From Nocardioides deserti (GTDB taxonomy: Bacteria; Actinomycetota; Actinomycetes; Propionibacteriales; Nocardioidaceae): a DNA stretch of 64,000 nucleotides. Shown here one piece after another: positions 45,189 through 55,445 of the stretch (positions are counted from its first letter, which is position 1; every line of letters starts with the position of its first letter). The position numbers were made by a program, and so were the translations under genes. Where the stretch lies: assembly GCF_014266025.1 (NCBI RefSeq), contig NZ_JACMYC010000001.1:248001-312000 (forward strand), written 5' to 3'. The notes under the pieces are model-generated. The model saw only the letters and a list, made by a program, of their open reading frames with translations. It ran no database searches and was not told the DNA's origin.

Positions 45189-46751
45189 TCAGGGGTTGCC
45201 GCCGGGGAGAAGGGCGCGGACGGCGTCGACGGTGTCGACCTCGTCGGGGCGCTTGTCGTGGCGGTAGCGGACCACCCGGGCGAAGCGGAGTGCCACCCCG
45301 CCGGGGTAGCGGGTCGAGCGCTGCACGCCGTCGAGGGCGATCTCGACGACCTGCTCGGGGCGGACGTGGACGACGTGCTGGTCGCGCGAGGTCTCGAGCC
45401 CGAGGAAGCGCTCGGTCTGCCAGGCGAGCATCTCGTCGGTCATCCCCTTGAACGTCTTGCCCAACATCGTGAACCCGCCGGTGGCGGGGTCACGGGCGCC
45501 GAGGTGGATGTTGGAGAGCAGGCCCTGCCGCCGGCCCGAGCCCCACTCGACGGCGAGGACGACCAGGTCGAGGGTGAGGACCGGCTTGACCTTGACCCAG
45601 GCGGCGCCGCGGCGGCCGGCGTCGTACGTCGCGGCGAGGTCCTTGACCACGACCCCCTCGTGACCGGCGGCGAGCACCTGCGCGACGAACGCGTCGGCCT
45701 CGGCGACGTCGGCGGTGACCAGGCGCCCGACGCGGTGAGCCTCGGGCACGAGCGACTCGAGCGCGGCGAGCCGCTCGGTGCCGGGGGAGTCGAGGAGGTC
45801 GCGGCCGTCGAGGTGCAGCAGGTCGAAGAAGTACGGCGTCACCGCGACGCGACCGTCCGACGCCTGGGCGGTGCGGGACGCGGTCTCCTGGAACGGTCGC
45901 GGCCGGCCCTCGGCGTCGAGCGCGATCGCCTCGCCGTCGAGCACGAACCGCTGCGCCGGCAGCGCCCGCGCGACCTCGACCACCTCGGGCAGCCGCGCGG
46001 TGATGTCGTCGAGCGACCGGGTGGCGACCAGCACGTCGTCGCCGTCGCGGTGGACCTGGATCCGGATCCCGTCGAGCTTGGTGTCGATCGCGACCTCACC
46101 GCCCGGGCCGCCGGCCTTCACCATCGCCTCCGCGGTCGAGGTCGCCGACGAGGCAAGCATGGGCAGCACCGGGCGACCCACCTCGAGGCCGAAGCCCGCG
46201 AGCGCCTCCTCGCCCCCGGTCAGCGCGGCCACGGCGACGGCCACCGTCGATCCGGCGAGCATCGCGGCGCGGCGCACCGCGGCGAGCGGCACGTCCCCGG
46301 CGGCGGCCACCGCCTCCTGCACGAGCGCGTCGAGTGCCCCTTGGCGGACCTCCCCGGTCACCAGCCCGCGCAGCCAGGTCTGCTCGTCGGCGGTGGCCCG
46401 GCCGAAGAGGTCCGCGACCGCGGCGGCTCGCGCGGCCTGCGAGCCGGGGCCGGCCAGTGCGGCGATCGCGTCGAACACCTCGTGCACACCGACCACGGTC
46501 AGCGACGGTTCGGCCGTTGGCGGGGGCAGCGAGCCGAGCGAGCGCCACCCGAGCCCGGTGCGGCGCTGGCGCAACGACCCGGCGACGTACGACACGACGG
46601 TCGCGACCTCGTCCGGGTCGGGCGCGGCACCGGACCCGGGCGCGGGCTCGAGGAGGCGCCCGAGCAGCTCGGCGACGGCGGCGACCTTGGCCTTGCGGGA
46701 CCGGGTCGCGGCGACGGCGCGGGAGGTGACGACGAGGTCGGCGAGGAGCAC
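45189..46751 (-). CDS. ligB: ATP-dependent DNA ligase (LigB-like)
   Basis: Seals nicks in DNA using ATP, a repair role in bacteria that also have NAD-dependent LigA. The 520-residue enzyme has an N-terminal DNA-binding domain (about residues 1-200), then the adenylation domain with the nucleotidyl-lysine in [10 protein letters not shown] (Lys near 225) and [11 protein letters not shown], motif V EGVVVKDL, and the C-terminal OB-fold starting AAWVKVKP. The lack of a polymerase or nuclease extension separates it from LigD. GTG 46751 gives the proper N-terminus; the spacer before the M36 protease gene is 136 bp. Confidence 0.95.
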   Translation of the reverse strand: MLLADLVVTSRAVAATRSRKAKVAAVAELLGRLLEPAPGSGAAPDPDEVATVVSYVAGSLRQRRTGLGWRSLGSLPPPTAEPSLTVVGVHEVFDAIAALAGPGSQAARAAAVADLFGRATADEQTWLRGLVTGEVRQGALDALVQEAVAAAGDVPLAAVRRAAMLAGSTVAVAVAALTGGEEALAGFGLEVGRPVLPMLASSATSTAEAMVKAGGPGGEVAIDTKLDGIRIQVHRDGDDVLVATRSLDDITARLPEVVEVARALPAQRFVLDGEAIALDAEGRPRPFQETASRTAQASDGRVAVTPYFFDLLHLDGRDLLDSPGTERLAALESLVPEAHRVGRLVTADVAEADAFVAQVLAAGHEGVVVKDLAATYDAGRRGAAWVKVKPVLTLDLVVLAVEWGSGRRQGLLSNIHLGARDPATGGFTMLGKTFKGMTDEMLAWQTERFLGLETSRDQHVVHVRPEQVVEIALDGVQRSTRYPGGVALRFARVVRYRHDKRPDEVDTVDAVRALLPGGNP

Positions 46752-46887
46752 GGAGCCATCCAAGCGCGGTGTGACCCGGATATCACCCGGCGGTGGCGGG
46801 TCGGCGCGTATCCCTCCCGCCGGGTCGTCGTTCTCCAGGCAACCGATCACCGCCCGGCCCCGGCCGAGCACGAACGTCAGGAAGCCC

Positions 46888-49800
46888 GTGACCCGCTCCC
46901 GCACGTCCCTCGCCGCCGTCGTCGGCCTGGCCGCGATCGCCGCCCCCACGCTCTCCGTCACCGGCCCGGCGGACGCCACCTCGGCGCCCGCGCCTGCCGC
47001 CCGCACCAGCGGCGCCGTCGCCGGGCTGGTCGGCGACCTCCACACCCTGGCGTACGACGCCCGCCGCGCGGTCCCCGCGCTCGGCCCGTCCTCGGCCCAG
47101 CGGACGGCGGCCCGCTCGCTGGGCGCCTCGGTCGCGTGGAACCCGGCCGGCACCCCGCGCTCGGTGTGGAAGGACGGCGGCACGCTCACCGGCCCCCGCT
47201 CCGGCGACCCGGTCGACATCGCCCGCGGCTGGCTGCGCTCGAGCACCCGGCTGCTCGGCATCGACGCCGCCGACGTCGACCGGCTCGGTGTGGTCCGCGA
47301 CCACGCGCTGCCGGGCATCGGCGCGACGGTGGTCAGCTTCGAGCAGACCTTCGGCGGCCTGGCGGCCGGCTACGGCGGCGTGCTGACCGTCGTGGTGGAC
47401 GAGGCCGGCCGGGTGGTCAGCTACGCCGGCAACCCGATCCGCCCGGGCCGGCTGACCGGCTCCTTCGAGCTGTCGGCGGCCGAGGCGATCGGGTCGGTCC
47501 TCGACGCGGTCGCGCCGGCGGTCGACCTGGTGCCGAAGGCGCTGGGTCGCAAGCAGGCCGGCTACGACCTGTTCGACGGCGGGCCGCTGCTCGACGTGCT
47601 GCGGGTGCGCCGGATCGCGTTCCCGATGGCCGACGGCGCTCGCGCGGCGTACGCGGTCCTCGTCGTGAAGAGCGTCGACGAGGCCTACCTGCAGGTCGTC
47701 GACGGCGCGACCGGGGAGACGCTGCTGCGCAAGTCGCTCGTGCAGCACGCCGAGGGCACCGTCTACGAGAACTACCCGGGCGCGCCGAAGGGCGGCAAGC
47801 CGGTCCGCAAGTCGTTCGGCCGGACCCCGCAGTCGCCGAAGGGATGGATCGACCCGGTCGGCCTGCTCGGCACCGGCATCACCACGCTCGGCAACAACGC
47901 CGACACGGCCAACGCGTGGACCGTCCCGCTCGTCCCGGTGGACCAGGCGATCCGGCCGGTCTCGCCGACCGGGAGCTTCCACTACGACTTCCCCGACGCG
48001 TGGCGGAAGACCAAGGGCGCGACCGGCTCGTGGGTGCGCGACGCCAACGCCGCGGCGGTCAACCTCTTCTACCACCACAACCGGATCCACGACGAGTTCT
48101 ACGAGTTCGGCTTCACCGAGACGGGCGGCAACTTCCAGCTCGACAACTTCGGCAAGGGCGGCCTGGGCGGGGACCTCATCCTCGGCGGCGCGCAGTCGGG
48201 GGCCACCGGCCTGACCGACCCGATCCTCGGGCTGGGCCGCAACAACGCCAACATGCTCACGCTGCCCGACGGCATCCCCGGCATCACGAACATGTACCTC
48301 TGGGCGCCGGTCGACGACGCCTTCGAGGGCCCGCACCGCGACGGTGACTTCGACGCCTCGATCATCCAGCACGAGTACGCCCACGGCCTGACCAACAGGT
48401 ACGTCGGCGGCGGCGGACTCGGCGCGCTCGGCGTCGTGCAGGGCGGCTCGATGGGTGAGGGCTGGAGCGACTGGTTCGCGATGAACCACCTCTTCCGCGA
48501 GGGTCTGTCGCGCACCGCCGTGACCGCGGCGTACGTCGGCGACAAGCACCGCGGCATCCGCAACTGGAACTACGACGAGAACCCGACGACCTACGGCGAC
48601 ATCGGCTACGACACCTCCGGCCCCGAGGTCCACTCCGACGGCGAGATCTGGACCGCGACGCTGTGGGACCTGCGCAAGGCCATCCTGCGGACCGTCGGCG
48701 GCAACCACCGCCGGGCCAGCGACATCACCGAGCACCTCGTCATGGACGCCATGCCGATCTCCGCGCCCGAGCCGTCGTTCCTCGACATGCGCGACGCGAT
48801 CCTCAAGGCCAGCCAGCTGCGCTACGGCAAGCGGTACGACGACCTCATCTGGGCCGTCTTCGCCAAGCGCGGGATGGGCGCCTCCGCGAGGACGAAGGGC
48901 GAGGCGGACACCGACCCGAAGCCCGGCTTCGACGCGAAGAGGTCCTCGGAGAACGGTCGGCTGCGGCTGAAGGTCGTCAACGCCTCCGCCGGCGGCCCGG
49001 TCAAGGGCGTGCGCGTGCTGCCCGGCGTCTTCGAGGCACGCACGACGCCGGTCGACACCACCGACAAGGCCGGCCGGGCGAGCGCGACGATGACGCCGGG
49101 GCGCTACACGCTGACCCTGCAGGCGCCCGGCTTCGGCATCCAGCGCTTCCCGGTCACCATCCAGCGCGGCCGGACCCTGGACAGGACGATCCGGCTGCGG
49201 CCCAACCTCGTCTCCGGCCTGTCCGGGGCGAAGGTCGTCAAGGTCGGCAGCCAGAACCCCGCGCTGCCGGCGACCGCGATGTTCGACGACACCGAGGCCA
49301 GCGCCTGGCAGACCGGCGCGCAGGACGTCGCCTACAACCGGGGCAGGAAGTCGTCGGTCGTCGTCCGGATGAAGAAGAAGGCGACGGTCGAGACGGTCGC
49401 CGTCAGCGTCATGAAGCCGCCGACCCTGCCGCGGTTCGCCGCGGCCGACAAGGTCCGCGTGCAGACCTCGACCGACGGCAAGCGGTGGCGCACGGTCACC
49501 ACGGCGCGGTACTCCTTCCGGCAGCCGCGCCCGACCGTCGGCGACCAGATGCTGAAGACATACCGCCTGGACCGGCCGGTGCGGGCGCGGTTCGTCCGGG
49601 TCACGCCGCTGTCGACCTTCGGCGACACCGCCGAGATCTCCTCGAGCGCGATCGTGGGCGAGGTCCAGGTCTTCGGCCGCGCGCCGGGCATCCGGCCCAC
49701 CGAGCAGAAGCCTGACAAGCCGGTGCGCAGCCGCGGCTCGGTCGCCGCCGGCAACCCGGTGCAGGGCTCGCTGCTGGGGCTCGACCCATACCGGCCCGGC

Positions 49801-50103
49801 GTCACCGAGCTGACCTGGGCGGCGTCCTGCCCGGCGCTCCCGCCGGCCAACGGCTCCGACGCGTGGTTCACCAAGCTCCCGAAGGGCTCCGCCGACGGCG
49901 AGCACACCATCACCTACTCCGGCTCGGTGCCGATCGGGGAGTGGCAGCTGTGGTGGTACGGCCCGGACTGCGCGCCGATCACCGGCGGCTTCCAGTACTT
50001 CGACGAGGCGGTCACGATCCCGCCGGGCGCGGCGTACGCCGGGTTCCTGCTGATCTACGGCGCCGGCGCGTCGTTCGACGTGGTCGTGCGCGAGCCGCGC
50101 TGA
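46888..50103 (+). CDS. Secreted M36 fungalysin-type metalloprotease with C-terminal binding modules
   Basis: A 1071-residue exported zinc protease. A signal peptide (about residues 1-32) precedes an FTP/PepSY propeptide (to about residue 250) and the M36 catalytic domain with the zinc motif [12 protein letters not shown] near residue 494 and the third ligand Glu in [13 protein letters not shown] near 522. C-terminal modules follow: a carboxypeptidase-regulatory-like beta domain (about residues 690-770), a discoidin/F5-8C-like domain (about 775-930) and a final beta-rich domain with a paired Cys (SCPALPP, GPDCAPI). AGGAAG precedes GTG 46888. Probably digests extracellular protein. Confidence 0.92.
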   Translation: MTRSRTSLAAVVGLAAIAAPTLSVTGPADATSAPAPAARTSGAVAGLVGDLHTLAYDARRAVPALGPSSAQRTAARSLGASVAWNPAGTPRSVWKDGGTLTGPRSGDPVDIARGWLRSSTRLLGIDAADVDRLGVVRDHALPGIGATVVSFEQTFGGLAAGYGGVLTVVVDEAGRVVSYAGNPIRPGRLTGSFELSAAEAIGSVLDAVAPAVDLVPKALGRKQAGYDLFDGGPLLDVLRVRRIAFPMADGARAAYAVLVVKSVDEAYLQVVDGATGETLLRKSLVQHAEGTVYENYPGAPKGGKPVRKSFGRTPQSPKGWIDPVGLLGTGITTLGNNADTANAWTVPLVPVDQAIRPVSPTGSFHYDFPDAWRKTKGATGSWVRDANAAAVNLFYHHNRIHDEFYEFGFTETGGNFQLDNFGKGGLGGDLILGGAQSGATGLTDPILGLGRNNANMLTLPDGIPGITNMYLWAPVDDAFEGPHRDGDFDASIIQHEYAHGLTNRYVGGGGLGALGVVQGGSMGEGWSDWFAMNHLFREGLSRTAVTAAYVGDKHRGIRNWNYDENPTTYGDIGYDTSGPEVHSDGEIWTATLWDLRKAILRTVGGNHRRASDITEHLVMDAMPISAPEPSFLDMRDAILKASQLRYGKRYDDLIWAVFAKRGMGASARTKGEADTDPKPGFDAKRSSENGRLRLKVVNASAGGPVKGVRVLPGVFEARTTPVDTTDKAGRASATMTPGRYTLTLQAPGFGIQRFPVTIQRGRTLDRTIRLRPNLVSGLSGAKVVKVGSQNPALPATAMFDDTEASAWQTGAQDVAYNRGRKSSVVVRMKKKATVETVAVSVMKPPTLPRFAAADKVRVQTSTDGKRWRTVTTARYSFRQPRPTVGDQMLKTYRLDRPVRARFVRVTPLSTFGDTAEISSSAIVGEVQVFGRAPGIRPTEQKPDKPVRSRGSVAAGNPVQGSLLGLDPYRPGVTELTWAASCPALPPANGSDAWFTKLPKGSADGEHTITYSGSVPIGEWQLWWYGPDCAPITGGFQYFDEAVTIPPGAAYAGFLLIYGAGASFDVVVREPR

Positions 50104-50113
50104 CCCGGTCGCC

Positions 50114-50130
50114 CCGGGGCCGGTCCCCGG
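50114..50130. terminator. Short GC hairpin between the protease and enoyl-CoA hydratase genes
   Basis: CCGGGG (50114-50119) and CCCCGG (50125-50130) form a 6-bp stem with a 5-nt loop between the convergent stop codons. No T-tract; weak evidence. Confidence 0.35.
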
Positions 50131-50901
50131 CTACATCCCGGTGAAGTCGGCCTCGCGGCCCTCGGCGAACGCGCTGAGGGCCTCGAGGTTGGCCGGGCCG
50201 CCCATCAGCTCGGCGAAGGCGGCGTTCTCCCGCTCCCGCGCCGCGTCGATCCCGGCGCGGAGCGGCGCGGTCATCGCGCGCTTGACCGCCACGAGGGAGG
50301 CGATCGGACGGGCGGCGAGCACCTCGGCGTGACGCCTCGCCTCGGGCAGCAGGTCGTCGGGCTCGCAGACCCGCCACACCAGCCCCATCTCCTTCGCTTC
50401 GGCAGCCGAGACCCACTCGGCCGAGAGCAGCACCCAGGCGGCGTCCTGGCGGCCGACCAGCCGGGGGAGGAGGTGCGACGACGCCGCCTCCGGCGCCACG
50501 CCGAGCGAGGTGAACGGGCACTTCAGCCGCGCGGTCGAGCTCATGAACGCCAGGTCGGCGAAGCCGAGGATCGTCGCGCCGATGCCGAGCCCGACACCGT
50601 TGACGGCCACGACGAGCGGCTTGGGGAAGTCCACGAGCGCGTCGACCAGCCCGGGGAAGCCGTGCCGGCCGCGCTCGAAGGTCGGGTCGGTGGCGATCCG
50701 GTGCATCTCGAGGAGGTCGGTCCCGGCGCTGAACCCGCGGCCGTTGCCGGTCAGCAGCACGACGGCCACGCCGGGGTCCTCGGCGGCCTCGAGCAGGGCG
50801 TCGGCGAGCGCGTCGTACAACGCCTCGCTGAACGCGTTGAGCGCCTCCGGCCGGTCGAGGGTGAGGGTGCGCACGCGGCGCTCGTCGGTGACCTGCAGCA
50901 T
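50131..50901 (-). CDS. Enoyl-CoA hydratase/isomerase family protein
   Basis: Crotonase-fold enzyme of 256 residues acting on an acyl-CoA. Motifs: the oxyanion-hole segments GNGRGFSAGTDLLEM and VNGVGLGIGATILGFADLAFM; the residues usually acting as catalytic Glu pair are not both present (PFTSLGVAPEAASSH keeps one), so isomerase or another crotonase reaction is possible. ATG 50901 is used rather than GTG 50910 because the GTG would overlap the TAGGGT -10 box (50909-50914) that stands 7 bp from the ATG. Confidence 0.92.
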   Translation of the reverse strand: MLQVTDERRVRTLTLDRPEALNAFSEALYDALADALLEAAEDPGVAVVLLTGNGRGFSAGTDLLEMHRIATDPTFERGRHGFPGLVDALVDFPKPLVVAVNGVGLGIGATILGFADLAFMSSTARLKCPFTSLGVAPEAASSHLLPRLVGRQDAAWVLLSAEWVSAAEAKEMGLVWRVCEPDDLLPEARRHAEVLAARPIASLVAVKRAMTAPLRAGIDAARERENAAFAELMGGPANLEALSAFAEGREADFTGM

Positions 50902-50908
50902 GCGCGGC

Positions 50909-50914
50909 ACCCTA
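50909..50914 (-). promoter_or_regulatory. Leaderless-type -10 box of the enoyl-CoA hydratase gene
   Basis: TAGGGT on the minus strand, 7 bp before the ATG at 50901; it overlaps and argues against the in-frame GTG at 50910. Confidence 0.6.
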
Positions 50915-50966
50915 GCGACCGGCGCTGGAACACGTTCTCGTTCACGCCGGTGTCGGCGGCGCGGGT

Positions 50967-50972
50967 TAGCGT
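50967..50972 (+). promoter_or_regulatory. Leaderless-type -10 box of the DNA glycosylase gene
   Basis: TAGCGT, 6 bp before the GTG at 50979. Confidence 0.6.
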
Positions 50973-50978
50973 CGTGCC

Positions 50979-51911
50979 GTGACGTCGTCGACCCGGGTGT
51001 GGCGTCCCGACTGGCCGTGCGGCCTCGGGACGATGCGGGCGCACAAGCGCGGCGGCGGCGACCCGACGTACCGCATCGACGACGCCGGCCGGCACTGGCG
51101 CGGCATCCGCACGCCTGAGGGGCCGGCGACGCTCGTGCTGCACGTCGCGCCCCGCGACGGCGCGGTCCACGCCGAGGCGTGGGGGCCGGGCGCCGCCTGG
51201 GTGCTCGACGGCGTGCCGGACCTGCTCGGCGCCGGCGACGACTGGAGCGGGTTCGACCCCCGCGACCACCCGGTGCTCGTCGACGCCCGTCGCCGCCACC
51301 CGCACGTGCGAGTGGGCCGCACCGGCCTGGTCATGGAGGCGCTGGTGCCCGCGATCCTCGAGCAGAAGGTCACCGGCCAGGAGGCGTTCGCGGGCTACCG
51401 GATGCTGGTGCGGCGCTACGGCGAGCGCGCGCCCGGCCCCGGACCGGGGATAGACCTGTGGGTCCAGCCGACGGCCGAGGACCTGCGCCGGGTGCCGTCG
51501 TGGGAGTGGCTGCGGATGCACGTCGACCACGCCCGCTCCCGCGCGGTCGTCACCGTCGCCCGGGTCGCCGACGCGATGGAGCGCCTGGCCGACGTGCCCG
51601 GCGACGAGGTCGAGCGACGGCTCTGCACGATCCCCGGCATCGGCCGCTGGACCGTCGCCGAGGTGCGCCAGCGGGCGCTCGGTGACCCCGACGCGGTGTC
51701 GTTCGGCGACTACCACGTGGCCAAGGACGTCGGCTGGGCGCTGACCGGCACGCCGTTCGACGACGCCGAGATGGAGGCCTACCTCGAGCCGTGGCGGCCG
51801 CACCGCGGGCGGGTCGTCCGCCTGCTGTACGCCGCCGGGCACCGCCGGCCCCGCCACGGGGCGCGGATGGCGCCGCGCACGCACCTGCCGGCACGCGTCA
51901 CCCGCACCTGA
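50979..51911 (+). CDS. DNA-3-methyladenine glycosylase II-like (HhH-GPD)
   Basis: Base-excision repair glycosylase of the AlkA/HhH-GPD type, 310 residues. The helix-hairpin-helix TIPGIGRWTVAEVRQRALGD near residue 215 is followed by the catalytic-Asp motif FGDYHVAKD. AEW-type alkylated-base recognition is inferred from the EQKVTGQEAFAGYR helix typical of the family. No iron-sulfur cysteines, consistent with AlkA rather than EndoIII. Single gene with its own -10 box, divergent from the crotonase gene. Confidence 0.92.
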   Translation: MTSSTRVWRPDWPCGLGTMRAHKRGGGDPTYRIDDAGRHWRGIRTPEGPATLVLHVAPRDGAVHAEAWGPGAAWVLDGVPDLLGAGDDWSGFDPRDHPVLVDARRRHPHVRVGRTGLVMEALVPAILEQKVTGQEAFAGYRMLVRRYGERAPGPGPGIDLWVQPTAEDLRRVPSWEWLRMHVDHARSRAVVTVARVADAMERLADVPGDEVERRLCTIPGIGRWTVAEVRQRALGDPDAVSFGDYHVAKDVGWALTGTPFDDAEMEAYLEPWRPHRGRVVRLLYAAGHRRPRHGARMAPRTHLPARVTRT

Positions 51912-51921
51912 GGGACGTTCC

Positions 51922-51927
51922 TAGACT
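51922..51927 (+). promoter_or_regulatory. Leaderless-type -10 box of the carboxyltransferase gene
   Basis: TAGACT, 6 bp before the GTG at 51934. Confidence 0.6.
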
Positions 51928-51933
51928 CCGGCT

Positions 51934-53469
51934 GTGCCGATCCGCCAGGAGCTCCTCGACCTGCTCGCCCGCCGCGCCCTGACCGAGGACGCCGCCCGGC
52001 CCGAGGCGGTCGCCCGCCTCCACGCCCGCGGCGGCCGGACCGCGCGGGAGAACCTCGCCGACGTCGTGGACCCCGGCAGCCTCGTCGAGTACGGCCGGTT
52101 CGTCACCGCCGCGCAGGAGGACAAGCGCGACCTCGACGACCTGCTGGACCGCACGGTCGCCGACGGCATCGTCGGCGGCCTCGCGACCGTCGACGGCCGG
52201 CAGTGCGCGGTGCTGTCCTACGACTACCTCGTCATGGCCGGCACCCAGGGCATGCGCGGGCACCGCAAGACCGACCGGCTGCTCGACGTGGTCGAGCGGC
52301 TCGCGCTGCCCACCGTGTTCTTCGCCGCCGGCGGGGGCGGGCGCCCCGGCGACACCGACATCCCGCTGGTCTCCGCGCTCGACGTGACCACCTTCGCGGC
52401 GTGGGCGCGGCTCTCGGGCCGGGTGCCGCGGATCGCCGTCGTCGACGACAACTGCTTCGCCGGCAACGCGGTCGTCGCCGGTTGCTCCGACCTCGTCGTC
52501 GCCACCCGCCGCGCCTCGCTCGGCATGGGCGGGCCCGCGATGATCGCCGGCGGCGGCCTCGGGGACGTCGCGGCCGAGGACGTCGGTCCGATCGACGTGA
52601 TGACGGCCAACGGCGTCGTCGACGTGGTCGCCGAGGACGACGAGGCCGCGCTCGTCGCCCGCGAGCTGCTCGGCTACTTCCTCGGACCGGTCGAGGAGTG
52701 GACCGCTCCGGACCCGGCCCCGCTGCGCGCCGCGGTCCCCGAGGGCGAGCGGACGGCGTACGACGTCGAGCCGGTGGTGGAGGCGATCTGCGACGTCGAC
52801 AGCGTGACGGTGCTGCGGCCGTCGTTCGCGCCCGAGCTGCTCACCGCGCTCGGGCGGATCGAGGGGCGGACCGTCGGGGTTCTCGCCAACGACACCCGGC
52901 ACACGGCCGGCGCGATCACCGCGGACGCCGGCGACAAGGCGGCGCGGTTCCTCCAGCTGTGCGACGCCCACGGCTTCCCGGTCGTCTCGCTCGTCGACAC
53001 CCCCGGGATGATGGTCGGTCCCGACGCCGAGCGCACCGGGCTGGTGCGGCACACGTCGCGGCTGCTCGTCGCCGGGGCGCAGCTGCAGGTGCCGCTGGTC
53101 GGCGTCGTGCTGCGGCGCGCCTACGGCCTCGGCGCGCAGGCGATGCTCGGCGGCAGCACCCACGAGCCGCTGCTCACCGTCGCCTGGCCCGGCGCCCACC
53201 TCGGCGCGATGGGTCTCGAGGGTGCCGTCCGGCTGGCCATGCGCCGCGAGCTCGAGGCGATCGAGGACGAGGCCGAGCGCGAGCGGACCGTCCAGGAGCT
53301 CACCGCCTTCGCCCGCGAGCGGTCGTCCGCGCTCAACGTCGCCCGGCACTTCGAGATCGACGACGTCATCGACCCCGCCGAGACGCGGGCCGTCGTCGCT
53401 CGCGTCATCGACGCCGCCGCCCGCGACGGACGCCTGCGTGGCAGCGGGCGCCCCGTCGACACCTGGTAG
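51934..53469 (+). CDS. Acyl-CoA carboxylase carboxyltransferase subunit
   Basis: A 511-residue carboxyltransferase (AccD/PccB family) that moves CO2 from biotin to an acyl-CoA. It has the two crotonase-fold halves: the N-terminal half with the oxyanion Gly-Gly segments AAGGGGRPGD and SLGMGGPAMIAGGGLG, and the C-terminal half with VSLVDTPGMMVGPDAE and VVLRRAYGLGAQAMLGG. No biotin-carrier or biotin-carboxylase subunit lies nearby, so it must pair with subunits encoded elsewhere; acetyl-CoA, propionyl-CoA or a longer acyl-CoA are possible substrates. Confidence 0.94.
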   Translation: MPIRQELLDLLARRALTEDAARPEAVARLHARGGRTARENLADVVDPGSLVEYGRFVTAAQEDKRDLDDLLDRTVADGIVGGLATVDGRQCAVLSYDYLVMAGTQGMRGHRKTDRLLDVVERLALPTVFFAAGGGGRPGDTDIPLVSALDVTTFAAWARLSGRVPRIAVVDDNCFAGNAVVAGCSDLVVATRRASLGMGGPAMIAGGGLGDVAAEDVGPIDVMTANGVVDVVAEDDEAALVARELLGYFLGPVEEWTAPDPAPLRAAVPEGERTAYDVEPVVEAICDVDSVTVLRPSFAPELLTALGRIEGRTVGVLANDTRHTAGAITADAGDKAARFLQLCDAHGFPVVSLVDTPGMMVGPDAERTGLVRHTSRLLVAGAQLQVPLVGVVLRRAYGLGAQAMLGGSTHEPLLTVAWPGAHLGAMGLEGAVRLAMRRELEAIEDEAERERTVQELTAFARERSSALNVARHFEIDDVIDPAETRAVVARVIDAAARDGRLRGSGRPVDTW

Positions 53470-53500
53470 CGCGCTGCGTCCCTCCTGCGTCCCCGCCGGG

Positions 53501-54043
53501 TCAGCGGCGGAGGCGGTCCGGCGGCACCCGCAGGGCGCGGAGGGTCGTGGCCAGCATCTGGTAGTGACCGACGAGCAGCAGCAGCTCGAGGCACGCCTCC
53601 TCGTCGAGCTCGGCGCGGAGGTCGGCCCAGGTGGCGTCGGAGAGGTCGCTGGTGCCGTACAGCTCGTCGGTGACGCGCAGCAGCAGCCGCTCGCGGTCAG
53701 ACCAGCCGTCGGCGTCGAGGCCGTCGGCGACCCGGTCGATCTCGATGTCGCTCAGCCCGGCGCGCCGGCCGAGGCCGCGGTGCTGGGTGGCTTCGTACTC
53801 GCTGCCGGTCAGGTGCGCGACCCGCAGGATCACGATCTCGGAGTCGCGGCGGGGGAGCCGGCCGCCGGGCATCATCCGTCCGGCGAAGTGCAGCCAACCG
53901 CGGAAGAGCCTCCGGTGCCGGCCGAGCACGAGGAAGACCGCCGGCGGCTCGGTGCCGCTGCGGCGGCCGAACACGCGGGCCAGCGCCCACGTGAAGGGGC
54001 CGACGTCGCGCAGCGAGCCAGGGGCGATCCGTGGGGTGGACAT
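53501..54043 (-). CDS. Carboxymuconolactone-decarboxylase-like protein without the CxxC pair
   Basis: A 180-residue all-helical protein of the CMD/AhpD-like superfamily. The central ILRVAHLTGSEYEATQH segment keeps the Glu and His of the family, but the redox CxxC of AhpD-type members is absent, so peroxidase activity is unlikely and a decarboxylase or binding role is more plausible. ATG 54043 has a GGAGGG ribosome site at close spacing. Convergent with the carboxyltransferase gene. Confidence 0.88.
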   Translation of the reverse strand: MSTPRIAPGSLRDVGPFTWALARVFGRRSGTEPPAVFLVLGRHRRLFRGWLHFAGRMMPGGRLPRRDSEIVILRVAHLTGSEYEATQHRGLGRRAGLSDIEIDRVADGLDADGWSDRERLLLRVTDELYGTSDLSDATWADLRAELDEEACLELLLLVGHYQMLATTLRALRVPPDRLRR

Positions 54044-54112
54044 GCCCTCCGCTACCCGCAGCCGGCAGGCCCCAAGCGATCCCCCCCGGCGATGCCTGGT
54101 CGGCGACAGCGG

Positions 54113-55375
54113 CTACAGCAGCGGGCGCAAGGGCTGCAGCAGCGACTCGGTGAAGCGGCGCTGCAGGTCGCGAGCCTCCCACTCGCCGCGGGTCAGCTCG
54201 ATCGAGTTGGACTCGTCGACGAGGTGGATCTCCTCGAGCGTCTTGGCGAGGGCGCCGTCGATGACCTCGACGTTGATCTCGTAGTTGCCCTGGAGGCTGA
54301 GCCGGTCGATGTTCGCCGTGCCGACCGTCGACCAGGTGCCGTCGACGGTCGCGGTCTTCGCGTGCACCATCGCGTCCTTGAACCGGAAGATCCGCACGCC
54401 GGCCTCGAGCAGCTGGGAGAAGTACCCGCGCGAGATCCAGTCGGCGACGATGTGGTTCGACTTCAGCGGCACGAGCAGCCGCACGTCGACCCCGCGCCGG
54501 GCGGCGTCCTTGAGCGCGTCGACGAACTGCTGGTCGGGCAGGAAGTAGGCCTGGGTGATCCAGATGTTGCGGCTGGCCCGGTTGATCGCCTCGAGGTACA
54601 TCCCGCGGATGGGGAACATCCACATCCGCGGGCTGTTGCGCTGGAACCGGATCATCGGCTCCCACGTCGAGGCGGTCTCGAGCAGCAGCGGCCGCTCGCT
54701 GTGGCCGATGCGGCGGCGGCGCTGCTGGTTCCAGAAGTCGGCGAAGGCACGCTTGAGGTCCCACACGCCCGGCCCGGTGACGCGGACGTGGGTGTCGCGC
54801 CACTCGGTCTCGTACGCCGCGCCGATGTTGTAGCCGCCCACGAAGCCGACCTCGTCGTCGACGACGAGCACCTTGCGGTGGTCGCGCCCGTAGCGGCCGA
54901 GGTCGAAGAAGCGCCACCCGGCGGCGTACACGGGGTAGCGCAGCACCTTCAGCGACGGCGGGAACCGCTTGAACCGCGGGGAGACCACGAGGTTCGCGAA
55001 GCCGTCGTAGATGCAGTAGACGTCCACGCCGCGCGCGGCCGCGTCGACCAGCGCCTGCTTGAACCGCTCGCCGACCGCGTCGCCCTTCCAGATGTAGGTC
55101 TCGAGGAGCACCTGCTTCTTGGCGCCGGCGATCGCGGCGAGCATGTCCTCGTAGAGGTCCTTGCCGAAGGTGTACGTCGTGACGGTGCCCTCGCCGACGG
55201 GGACGGTGCGGGGCGGCGTGACCGGGAACGGCTTCGGCTTCTTGCCGCGGCGTCGGTAGGAGTCGACCAGCGACATCCCGACCGCCAGCGCCAGCTGGAC
55301 ACCGAAGACGGTCAGCAGCGTGCGGCGCAGGATCCGCAGCGCCCGCTCGAGGACGTGCTGGCGGCGGGCGGTCAC
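54113..55375 (-). CDS. Phospholipase D family protein, cardiolipin-synthase-like
   Basis: A 420-residue membrane-associated enzyme with an N-terminal transmembrane helix (about residues 18-36) and two intact HKD motifs: HRKVLVVDD followed by GFVGGYNIG, and HAKTATVDG followed by STVGTANID. This pair of catalytic motifs fits bacterial cardiolipin synthase, which joins two phosphatidylglycerols, or a related phospholipase. GTG 55375 stands 6 bp from TAGATT. Divergent from uvrB across 70 bp, with each gene's -10 box close to its start. Confidence 0.94.
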   Translation of the reverse strand: MTARRQHVLERALRILRRTLLTVFGVQLALAVGMSLVDSYRRRGKKPKPFPVTPPRTVPVGEGTVTTYTFGKDLYEDMLAAIAGAKKQVLLETYIWKGDAVGERFKQALVDAAARGVDVYCIYDGFANLVVSPRFKRFPPSLKVLRYPVYAAGWRFFDLGRYGRDHRKVLVVDDEVGFVGGYNIGAAYETEWRDTHVRVTGPGVWDLKRAFADFWNQQRRRRIGHSERPLLLETASTWEPMIRFQRNSPRMWMFPIRGMYLEAINRASRNIWITQAYFLPDQQFVDALKDAARRGVDVRLLVPLKSNHIVADWISRGYFSQLLEAGVRIFRFKDAMVHAKTATVDGTWSTVGTANIDRLSLQGNYEINVEVIDGALAKTLEEIHLVDESNSIELTRGEWEARDLQRRFTESLLQPLRPLL

Positions 55376-55381
55376 GGGGCC

Positions 55382-55387
55382 AATCTA
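55382..55387 (-). promoter_or_regulatory. Leaderless-type -10 box of the phospholipase D gene
   Basis: TAGATT on the minus strand, 6 bp before the GTG at 55375. Confidence 0.65.
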
Positions 55388-55433
55388 GGGCACCTGCTCC
55401 CTCCGCCGGCACGGCACTGTCGGTGGCGCGGCG

Positions 55434-55439
55434 TACGCT
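55434..55439 (+). promoter_or_regulatory. Leaderless-type -10 box of uvrB
   Basis: TACGCT, 6 bp before the ATG at 55446. No LexA-type GAAC-N4-GTTC site was seen nearby. Confidence 0.6.
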
Positions 55440-55445
55440 CGAACC

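Noticed and set aside
46783..49905. 1040-codon minus-strand open frame inside the M36 protease gene
   Set aside because: Shadow of the protease reading frame: no start signals, no domain, Arg/Ala/Asp-rich translation.
50908..50910. GTG start for the enoyl-CoA hydratase gene
   Set aside because: It overlaps the TAGGGT -10 box; the ATG at 50901 fits both the box spacing and the family's N-terminus.
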